Shown piece by piece: positions 1-8,849 of a stretch of 26,901 bases of DNA. Numbering within the stretch: the first letter of the stretch is position 1; each line of letters starts with the position of its first letter. The translations under genes were made by a program, and so were the position numbers. Source of the stretch: Cochliopodium minus (taxonomy: Eukaryota; Discosea; Himatismenida; Cochliopodiidae); NCBI GenBank assembly GCA_024220525.1, contig JAMYWO010000034.1, forward strand, positions 91,387 to 118,287. Direction: 5' to 3'. Below the pieces are notes generated by a model. The model made no database searches, was not told the DNA's origin, and worked only from the letters and a program-made list of their open reading frames with translations.

Positions 1-1379
1 AAAATACCTCCTGCTAAGTCACCGACATCATTGTAGACTTGAATGTCATTGTAGTTGTCAACAGGATGAGGAATTTCATAGCAAGTATTTGCACAAGCGA
101 CTTCGGATACACCGTGGAAAGTGTGCCATAATCCCAAACAATGTCCGATTTCGTGGGAAAGAGTGGAAACTGCAGGATCGAATGCTACTTCATTCATCCA
201 TAGTCCTCCACTAGGAAGTGGTGCATCTGCCTAAAAAAAAAATTTTATTGATTTAAGTCGCTTGGTATTGAAGATATTTTGCGAAGGCAATTTAAAAATT
301 TGACAAACAATAATTTTTTTGTTGTATTAAAATATCTGCAGACAAAATGTTTTTTTTTTTTGAGTAAATCTTATAATGCCATATTTTTGACAGATTTTAT
401 TATGTGATAAATATTTTTTTTCAATGATAATATCACCATTGTTGGGTGATTTGTATAATATTTAACATTAAAAAATTTTTTTTACAGTCCATGGGAAAGT
501 AGCAATACTAAAATTAAATGTTTGGATTAGATTTGATAGAACATTGATAAATTAATAATTTTTCTTTTACCCCAACAATGAACCAGAAGATCCAGATTGT
601 TGGCATGATACAAAGATGTTGAGTGTTTCTGGTTGTCCAGCACCGAATCCAAAGGCATATTTAGACTTGATATCCATGATATCAGAGTACCAGTAGTTGC
701 CACCATATGGTCTGATGCATTTGTTTCCATCAAAGGTGGTTTCTACAAAGATCATCGCAACCAATTTGAATCCAATGTTTGATGAATAATAATCTTTGTT
801 CATCTCATTCAACTAAAAGCAAAAAAAAAAGGGATGCAACATTATAAAAAATATAAAATAAGAATTTTCAAAGTAATTTTCTATATTTAAAAAATAAAAT
901 ATTTTTCTTTTACCATTTCATAGACCCTTGTTTCATTGATATTTGTATTAACAACTATTACTGCTGTATCAATAACACGGAAGGTGTTGGTTATGTTTTG
1001 ATTTAAACTGTATTCATCGCAGATAGAGTTGAAACAAGGACTTGCGCTGCTGTTATATTCCTTCTTAATACCCATCTTTTTTCTGATTTCTTCTTTCATC
1101 TCATATCTAGTTTTGATGAAACATTTATAAGCATTATAATATCCAAGTTTTTGATATTTATTTTATTTACACTTCATTTGTTCCACATTCAATATATTTT
1201 TCATTTTTGTTAGCATCTAGATTTTGTATTCTTTTTGTCAATTCTTCCGAGGATATCTTTTTATCCATGAAGAAAGGATCTGAATTATGTTGATGATGGT
1301 GATGTCCATGATGATGTCCGTGATGTTTATGAGCAAATACGATTGCTAATAGTGCAAATAAAACCAAAATTAATTTCAT
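1..1379 (-). CDS. Secreted pappalysin-like metalloprotease (M43), 3' end outside window
   Basis: Predicted secreted zinc protease of the metzincin clan. Exons in gene order: 1379-1171, 1106-914, 812-571 and 230-1 (continuing off the window). The start at 1379 gives a classic signal peptide (MKLILVLFALLAIVFA), followed directly by a histidine block (HKHHGHHHGHHHHQH) and a pro-region. The last exon carries HEIGHCLGLWH, which has the three zinc histidines and catalytic Glu of the HExxHxxGxxH signature, followed by TFHG and spaced cysteines as in pappalysin/cytophagalysin proteases. The first two introns join in frame. The third junction does not: exon 812-571 ends in phase 2 at a run of four G, while the protease frame needs phase 0 at 230. 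A one-base error in that run, or an unseen splice choice, would explain this. The family call rests on the zinc motif and the preceding LNIFVSC...GSLLG region and is firm. The C-terminal part is not visible. Confidence 0.88.
231..570 (-). other. Intron of the M43 protease gene, 340 bp
   Basis: A+T-rich intron with a GTAAAA donor (at 570) and TAG acceptor (at 231). I see no gene or structured element inside it. It is the intron whose flanking exons are out of phase by one base. Confidence 0.7.
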
Positions 1380-1529
1380 TTTCAAATTTTTTTTTTTTTA
1401 TAATTTTGTAAACATCTCTTTTTTTAATTACATTGAGAGACAAATCAATCAGATTGAAATCATAAACTAGGTTTAGATATCATTCAAAATTTAAATTGTT
1501 GATAGATTTCCTTTGGAAAAAAAAAAAAA
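1380..1529. promoter_or_regulatory. Divergent promoter region, M43 protease / leucyl aminopeptidase
   Basis: 150 bp between two start codons facing away from each other, so it must hold both promoters. It contains a T-run next to the protease start, an A-run of more than a dozen bases abutting the aminopeptidase ATG, and a less repetitive centre (about 1420-1510). No canonical TATA box or known operator could be assigned. Confidence 0.5.
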
Positions 1530-4500
1530 ATGTTCAATAAAATTAACAAGATAAGATTCAACAAAAAAAATATACTTTTATTCAAAAGATTTTATAGTAA
1601 TGAATTGAATGTAGAAAATTGTGATAGTTTGGCAGTTGGTAAAAAAAAATGGATAAAACATTTAATGAAAGAGAAAATAAAATAAAAAATATTTGCAGGA
1701 ATATATTCAAATGGGGAATTGACAAGCAATGCAAAGATTGTAGATACAAAATTGAATGGATTGGTAGGAGAATATATCAAGATATTGGTAAGAAAAAATT
1801 GATAAATCAAAAAATAAAGAGTTTATAACGATTTATTGGGCATTATAAATAAGGATTTCAAAGGAAAGGAAGCAGAAAAGGTATTTATAATGAATACTGT
1901 TGATAAATCATTGCCAAATAGAATAGCATTGATAGGAATAGGGGAGAAAAAAGAAGATTTGTTCGAAAGAAGGGAATCAGCACGTATAGCATCTGGTAAC
2001 AAAAAAATTTTTATTAACTTTTACACTTATCAAAAAAGAATTCAAAAAACATATTTTTTTAAAACCAAAAAAGTTTTTATCATTTAATGTTTAAATTAAG
2101 TTTATATTATTACATCATTTTTATTACAAATATTTTTTATTAAAAGTTAAAACAATTTTTTTTTAAATAAAACAGGTACTGCTGTTTCTTTTTTAAAACA
2201 AAGCGGCGCTCAAAAAATTAGAGTGGAAGACTTTGGTGATGTGGAAGGAAGTTCCGAGGGATCCCATCTCTCCAACTACAAATATGAGCACAAAGAAGAG
2301 AATCCTCCTAAAGCTCCTGTTGAAATAATCGAAGACCCAAGTCTTTCTGAACAAGAGAAAAAGGAATGGGAATCTGGTAAAAAAAAAATAAACATATAAC
2401 ATTTTAATTCAATATGTATAATTTATTTTTTAAATTTATTTTCATCTTTTTTTGAATTTTATTTTCATCTTCATTTTATTTTAATTTTTATTTCATTGAT
2501 TTATTTATATTTTTTATAATTTTTAATTTATTTGATTCAATTTTTTACTATTTATTTTTTAAAATTTTTTATTTTATTTTTATTAAATTTTTCTTTTTCA
2601 TTTATTATACTTTTCTTTTATTTTCATTTTGTTTTCATTTTTTACTGATTTATTTTTATTTTTTTGCTTTTTCATTTTTATTTTAAAGGAAAATTAATTT
2701 TATTTTTTTGAAGGAAAAATTAAGGCTTTGGCCCAAAACTTTTCAAGAACATTAATGAACTTGCCTTCCAACTTGTTGACACCTACTTTGTTCGCCAACA
2801 ACGTCAGCAACCATGTCTCCTCTCTCCAATCTCCCTCCGTAAAGGTGAATGTGTATGACAGAGAATGGATAAACAAAATGGGAATGGGTTGTTTTGAAAG
2901 TGTAAAAAAAAAAATTCTTTTTTTATGAATTGAATTAATTTTTTTTAAATTTTTTTAAATTTGTTGATTTAAATAAAATTTTATCATTTTTATTTATTTG
3001 TTTTAACTTTATTAATATTTTAATTTGATGAATTTTTTTTGATAAAATTTTTTTTGGTAAAAAAAAATTAAAATCATTTTTGTGAAAATTTTTTTTATGA
3101 AATAAAAATCTTTCTTTTTTATTTTTTATTTTAGATTTTTATTTTTATTTTTTTATTTTTTTATTTTTTTCATTTTATTATTTTTACTTTTTTTTTTTTT
3201 TTTGAAAGGTCACAAGGGGATCAAATGAACCTCCAGTGTTTTTGGAAATGATCTATAAAACAAAGGAAGACAGGCCTTTCATTGCTCTCGTAGGAAAGGC
3301 TGTTTGTTTCGATACTGGTGGAATTAGTTTGAAACCTCCTGCAGGTATGGAACAAATGAAAGCTGACATGGGTGGTGCTGTAATAAAAAAAAAAATAATC
3401 ATCAAAATTAAAAATAAAAAATAAAAATGAAAAATAAAAATGAAATTAATGAATTAATAAATAAAAATAAAAATAATAAATTAATAAAATAAAAAGATCA
3501 TCAAAATTAAAAATAAAAAATAAAAATGAAAAATAATGAATTAATAAATAAAATAAAAAGATCAAAAATAAAAAATAAAATTAATGAATAAATAAATAAA
3601 TAAATAAAATTAATTAATAAATAAAATAAAAAGATCAAAAATAAAAAATAAAAATAAAAATAATGGATTAATAATTAAAAAAAAATAAATAAAATTAATG
3701 AATAAAATTGATAAATAAAATTAAATAAAAAACAAAACAAAAAATAAAACTAATGACAAACAAAAAATGAAATTTGAATAAAATTAAATAAAAATTAAAT
3801 AGGCAGCAGTGTCTTCTGCTTTTTGGGCTATTGTTAAAATGAATTTAGACGTCAACGTGGTTTGTGTGACACCTGCTTGTTTCAACATGCCTAGTGGTAC
3901 TGCAACCAACCCTGGTGATGTACATCCTCTTTCTTATTTTATTTGAAATAATTTTTTTCAATTTTTTTTTTTTTTCTTTAATTAAAATAGGTTGTGACTG
4001 CCATGAATGGAAAAACTGTTGAAGTGATTAATGTAAAATTAAAAAAAAAAAAACTTTTAAATATTAAAATAACAAATCTTTTTTTAAAAAAAAAATTTTA
4101 AAGACTGATGCTGAAGGTTGTCCATTTTTTTTTATTTGAATTCATTTTTTTTTAATATTTTCTGATTATATCAAATAATTTTATTAATTTTGATTATTTT
4201 TAAATTTTATTTTGTTATTTTTTAATTTATATCAAGTTATTTTGATTTTTTTTTTTTGACATTTTATTTTAAATTTATTATATTAAAAATTTGAGTTATT
4301 TGCATTTTATTTTTGTTATTTTTTAATAATCATTTTTAATATTTTTTAATTTTCAATTTGAATTATTTACATTTTTTTTTTTGATTTTATAATTTATTTT
4401 TGTTGCATTTTGTGTGTTTTTATTTTATTATTTTTTACTTTTTGCAGGAAGATTAATTCTCGCAGACGCACTTACTTATGTTCAAAGAACCTACAAGCCA

Positions 4501-5351
4501 AGCATCGTGTTAGACGTCGCCACCTTGACAGGAGCCATTGACGTTGCATTGGGACATTTGTACTGTGGTGTCTTTTCCAACGACAATTCTTTGTGGGAAA
4601 GCATTTCTGAGTCAAGCAAAAGAAGTGGTGAAGGTGAAAACAATAGTTTTATTTATCCATTTCCATTTTTTATTTTTATTTTATTATAATTTTTTATTTT
4701 TATTTATCATTTAATTTTTTTATTTTGTTTTTGTTTTTTAATTTTTCTATTTCTTTTTTTTTTTATCTCTTTTTTTTTTTTTGATTTTTTTTTTTTTTTA
4801 TTTTTATTTCTTTTTTATTTTTATCATTTAATTTTATATTTTTTGTTTTTTTGATTTTTTTTATTCATTTTTCTTTTTGTTTTATAATGTATTTTCCATT
4901 TAATTTTGTATAATTCTTTTATTTTTTTAATTGTATTTTTTTTCTTATTTTCATATTTTTTGAAGGTATGTGGAGAATGCCTTTGAATCCAAAGTACAAA
5001 AAGAAAATGGAGAGCGATGTTGCTACCATCAAAAATGTTGGTGATAAAAGTGGAGGAAGTAAAAAAAAAAATAAAAAAAATAATTAAAAAAAATAATTAA
5101 AAAAAATAATTCAGTTTAATTTTCTACTTTTTAAAAATTTGAATATTTTTCTCTTATTTTTAATTTTTAATTTTAAAGGTTGCACTGCTGCCATTTTTCT
5201 TAATGAATTTATTGAGAATGACGTGAAGTGGGGCCATCTTGATATGGCGGGTTTGATGCATGTTTCTTCTCCTACTGCTTATCAGCCAAAGGGAATGTCT
5301 GGTGCTTGCACTAGAACTCTCATTGAGTTTTTGAGGAATTTTAATTTGTAA
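1530..5351 (+). CDS. Leucyl aminopeptidase, M17 family
   Basis: Cytosolic or organellar exopeptidase that removes N-terminal Leu and similar residues using two metal ions. Exons: 1530-1638, 1699-1787, 1854-1995, 2176-2376, 2714-2901, 3209-3379, 3803-3919, 3991-4032, 4104-4116, 4448-4633, 4966-5058, 5179-5351. Phases close throughout, giving 507 residues, normal for the family. Catalytic and metal residues are all present: K273 and D278 ([10 protein letters not shown]), K285, D296 (MKADMGG), D355, E357 and R359 (NTDAEGR). Their spacing (5, 7, 11, 59, 2, 2) equals that of bovine LAP (K250, D255, K262, D273, D332, E334, R336). The N-terminus is basic and hydrophobic ([14 protein letters not shown]...), compatible with a mitochondrial presequence, but this is inference. 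The second junction uses an AAG acceptor at 1853, chosen because it is the only one that keeps frame and restores the family's DFKGK motif. The gene runs divergently from the M43 protease and convergently with the RhoGAP gene. Confidence 0.96.
2377..2713 (+). other. T-rich intron of the aminopeptidase gene, 337 bp
   Basis: Nearly pure T with scattered A on the sense strand, GTAAAA donor and GAAG acceptor. The introns at 2902-3208, 4117-4447 and 4634-4965 have the same T-rich character. No gene or RNA structure is visible in any of them. Confidence 0.7.
3380..3802 (+). repeat. A-rich intron with degenerate internal direct repeats, 423 bp
   Basis: Unlike its T-rich neighbours this intron is almost pure A on the sense strand. 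It has a GTAATA donor and TAG acceptor. A stretch of about 38 bp starting at 3398 recurs starting at 3497, an offset of 99 bp. A second A-rich block around 3541-3580 recurs around 3616-3655. This indicates internal slippage or duplication of low-complexity sequence. No coding potential is visible. Confidence 0.6.
4104..4116 (+). other. 13-nt microexon of the aminopeptidase gene
   Basis: Encodes T-D-A-E plus the first base of Gly, the core of the NTDAEGR signature with two metal ligands. It is flanked by an AAAG acceptor and a GTTG donor. Skipping it shifts the frame and removes the ligands, so it has to be spliced in constitutively for an active enzyme. The Asn before it is in exon 3991-4032 and the Arg after it in exon 4448-4633. 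Confidence 0.9.
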
Positions 5352-5442
5352 ATTAGTCACTAAAATTTTGAATTAAAGTTCACTATTTATAATTACTCAA
5401 AATTTGGGATTATTTAAGGGGAATGTAAAGAAATAATTAATN

Positions 5443-5525
5443 ATTTATTATTTATTATTTATTATTTATTATTTATTATTTATTATTTATTATTTATTAT
5501 TTATTATTTATTTATTATTATTATT
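5443..5525. repeat. (ATTTATT)n microsatellite next to an ambiguous base
   Basis: About ten head-to-tail copies of a 7-bp unit (5443 to about 5511), then a short ATT run, immediately after an N at 5442. It lies between the aminopeptidase stop and the last visible RhoGAP exon. It is a likely site of assembly collapse, because the RhoGAP gene has no 3' end here. Confidence 0.9.
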
Positions 5526-5535
5526 ATTTTTTTAC

Positions 5536-8373
5536 CCGCAGTACCAATGAAGCTTTCATAAAGATCCCAAGTGAGGAGAGGCTCAGACATCATTCTGAAA
5601 TAGAGTTTGAGGAGACCACTGATGGTGTGGGGATCCTCCGACTTGAGTTCTGGCTCCTTTCCGTTGTCGAAATGTTTTTGGAGTTCCTGTATCTTTTCTT
5701 GTGATCCCGCCAATCTGAAGAGCCCCTCTATTCTCAGAATTTCTAAAAAAAATGAAGAAAATTAAAAAAAATATTATTTAAAAAAACTTTAAAAAATTTG
5801 AAATATTTTTAAAATAATTTTTTAAAAAGAGAAAAATCAAAAATAAATATCAAATAAAATTTACAAAAAAAATTTTAAGGGTGAATAAAAAAAAAATTTT
5901 TAAAATTAAATAAAAAAATAGATTTATTTGAATTAATCAAAAAAATGATTTTTAAATAAATTTAAAATTAAATTAATAAATAAAAAAAAAATTCTAACAG
6001 TGAAATAAATATGATTAATCAGTTTTTTAGTTTTTTTTAAAAAATAGTTTTAAAAAATTAAATTGATAAATAAAAAAAAAATTGATGATTTTTTTAATTT
6101 TTTGAAATAAAAAAATATCAAAATTTTTTTTTAAAAAAAAAATGTTTGTTTTACCAGGTCTATCAAGAAAGAATATTGTTTGAGAAATGATGGAAGGAAT
6201 TTCACTTCCGTCTTGCTTAGTAACTGCAGCAGAGAGTGTTTGTCCGAAAATATATTGGTATTGGATTTTGTCCGAAGCCTAAAATAATTCAAATAAAAAA
6301 TTAAAAATTAAAAGTGAAATAATTAAAATAAAAAACAAAAAAAATTAAAAATGAAAATGAAAATCATGAGCAAAATAAAAAGTAAAAATAAAATTAAATA
6401 AAATAAAATTTAAAAAAATAAACAAAATAAAATGTAAATTAAAAAATTAAATAAAAATTTTAAAAAACAAAATAAATTAAATTAAAAAATAAATGAAACA
6501 ATGAAAAAATAATTTTTTTAAACCTTGTTTTTAACAGAGAGAATCTTTTCACCCCACTCTTTTAACTCTTCTTGTGTTTTGGTGGCGAAGGTGTACTTTT
6601 TTTCGTTTTCTTTGTAAATCTCAAAAGCCAACCTCTTCTTTTGGATCTGAACCACTGCGTCCAACTTGTATTCTGCCACAGGAAAAACTCTCACTGCTCT
6701 CAAATCTTTGGGATCTCTGTACATATAAAGGTATTCCTATTTTTTTAAAAAAAATTAAAAAAAATTAAAAAAATTAAATTAAAAAAATTAAATTAATTAA
6801 TTTTATTTTAAAATGCAAATTAAATTAAATTTTGTTTTTAAGTTTCAATTTTTTTTTTTTTACATTTTGGAGAATGAGGTAGCAATCTTTGAATTTTTGT
6901 TTTTTTTCTTTGTATTGTTGCAAGAGACCTGTTTTGATTGCAAATTTGAGATCTTTCGCAGGGGTCTATTAAAAATTATAAATGACAAGAAAAAAAATAA
7001 TGAGAAAAAAATGATAAAAAAAAAACAAATTAAAAACAAAAAATAAGTAAATATTGAATTAAAAATAATGAATATTAATTAAAACAAGAAGAATTTTACA
7101 AGAAGCAATTCTTCTTCGGATTTTTTGACGCTCATGTCTTTCATTGAGTTTTTCATATTATTTTTTGTTGAGAAATCGATTTCGTGAGGGAGTTTGATAA
7201 AATAGTGATTGTTTGCCACGCAGAAACCCTGTGTAAACAAAGAAGTGTCTGTTGGAAGTGCTATTCAAAATATAAAAAGTTTAGGCCAAAAAAATAATGG
7301 AATGATCTGAACATTCGTTTTAATATTTAAAGAGATCTGATATTCAAATTATAATTTTTGAACATAATTAATGAATCGGATCTAAATTGAATAAAAGATT
7401 GAAAATTATTTAATTAAAGTAAAGTAATAAGTTTGTCAATGAGATTAAAGATGTATGAAGAATATAAAATTCTTAATTTATCATTAATGATTGTGTAAAT
7501 AACTTAAATTTCAAGATGAAATTATGATGTTCAGATAAAAATTAATATTGGAATGAATCTTTTGATTATAATCAATACTCTCTTTATATTCTTTTCAATC
7601 CCAATAATCTTGCTATTAATTTAATTTTTTCTTTTTTCTTTTTACGAGCTTCTGATGTTGCAGTGTATAAATCCAATCCTTCTATGGTTGTAAGCTTCAA
7701 TTTTCTTCCGATATAGAACAATAGCTCTTTGACAGGGATGTAAAAGTCGAATAGGATGTTCATTTTCTTCACCCTTTCATATTCTAGTGTACAAAGAGAA
7801 TATCTCCATCCCAATTTCAATATCGACTATAATTTAAAATGAATTGAGTTTTAATAAATTGAGATAGTATTTAAATTATGTCATAATCAAAGAGATCATG
7901 TGATTATAGGAATCATGATGAAATATAAATGATGATATATTCTTATGATTTAATTCAAAGAAATATAATTGTTTCTTATAGTTTTAGATGAAGTGTAAGT
8001 TTTTATTATAATTTTTATATTCAGTATAAATTTGAATAATTAAATTATATTTGATTGAAATATAAGCTTATAAAAAGAATAATTCGTTTATCTGTTGTCA
8101 TACCATAGGTTTCAAAAAATAATCTTTGAGACATTTTTCTTTCTTAAATATAACCACTTTTTGTCCTTCATTGGTATCCAACAAACTATAAAGATAATAA
8201 TCATCTATTCCAACCAATTTTGAAAAATTGTCATCTTTGAAAATGATGGTTAAAATTTCTTGTATTTTTTTGTCTTTGGTAAATGTAAAGGTTATAGCTT
8301 TTCCATTTCCTCCTAATTCTATTGGTAATTCTATTCCCAAGTCTATCTTTGTTGACAATAGGTTATCATTCAT
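5536..8373 (-). CDS. RhoGAP protein with talin-like ubiquitin folds and PH domain, 3' end missing
   Basis: Predicted GTPase-activating protein that switches off Rho/Rac proteins at the membrane-actin interface. Exons in gene order: 8373-8104, 7826-7646, 7260-7100, 6965-6864, 6736-6524, 6278-6155, 5742-5536. All junctions keep frame and give 419 residues. Order: two ubiquitin-like folds (about 1-90 and 95-200) whose spacing and WRYSLCTLEYERVKKM-type linker resemble talin F0-F1; a PH domain (about 205-308, ending in the typical ELKEWGEKIL helix); then RhoGAP from about 318. The RhoGAP part shows FGQTL, IPSII, the arginine finger in GLFRLAGS, and LLKLYFRMMSEPLLT. It stops halfway at a GTAAAA donor at 5535. 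The remaining 80-100 residues of the domain are not found in the 185 bp left before the aminopeptidase gene. The first two introns (277 and 385 bp) are less homopolymeric than others here. PH and RhoGAP are sure; the talin likeness is tentative. Confidence 0.88.
7261..7645 (-). other. Long, complex intron of the RhoGAP gene, 385 bp
   Basis: GTAAAAAG donor at 7645 and TAG acceptor at 7261. The sequence is mixed rather than homopolymeric and looks more like intergenic DNA of this window. Reading frames in it (such as the lysine-rich tail after the donor) are interrupted and not conserved-looking. No RNA gene is recognised. Intron 7827-8103 is similar. Confidence 0.6.
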
Positions 8374-8849
8374 TTTTTTTTTGAATTGTTATTTAGATGA
8401 GATTCAAAAGTTGAATTGATTGATCAACTATATGAAGTTCTGTATAGACTTTGATGAATAAATTTAAGAACATTCAAACTAAAAAAAAAAAAATTTGATT
8501 TCACTTTGATAGGAAATCTTCCAGTAACACCTATTCAATAATTGGATATTTGTATCTTTTAGAACATCTTCATATTAGTGTCATATTTTCAATTTGAAAT
8601 TTTTTTTAAAGAAAGAAATTGAAAGAAAATGATTTTTAAAAGGATCCAAGATTGATTATCAATATCTCTTAAATAAGATTGATTCATTTTATTGGCAGGA
8701 TATTTAATTACCCATCAAAAAACAAATAAATTAAAAAATATTGAATTTTTATCTTCAATTAAATACACAATATACTTACCTTTTAAGAAAAGAAGATAGA
8801 AGATAGAAGATAATTAAGAGATATCAAGATAGAAAAAGATATATAAAGA
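8374..8849. promoter_or_regulatory. Divergent intergenic region, RhoGAP / kelch-BTB
   Basis: 476 bp between oppositely directed start codons; it should contain both promoters. Near the kelch-BTB start there is a purine tract with three head-to-tail copies of AGAAGAT (about 8786-8812) followed by GATA-containing sequence. The rest is ordinary A+T-rich sequence with no open frame of note. Confidence 0.45.

Noticed and set aside
1836-2087. Open frame starting with a TTG-initiated MGIINKDF reading as a separate start of the aminopeptidase
   Set aside because: It starts inside an intron. Splicing to the AAG acceptor at 1853 links it in frame to the upstream exons and gives the full M17 N-terminus.
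5160-5360. Minus-strand frame at the end of the aminopeptidase gene, considered as the missing RhoGAP exon
   Set aside because: Its translation has no RhoGAP-like sequence and is the antisense of the conserved last M17 exon.
7310-7540. 10-bp inverted pair ATCTGAACAT / ATGTTCAGAT in a RhoGAP intron, considered as ends of a transposon
   Set aside because: The match does not extend beyond 10 bp on either side and has no target duplication; plausible by chance in A+T-rich DNA.
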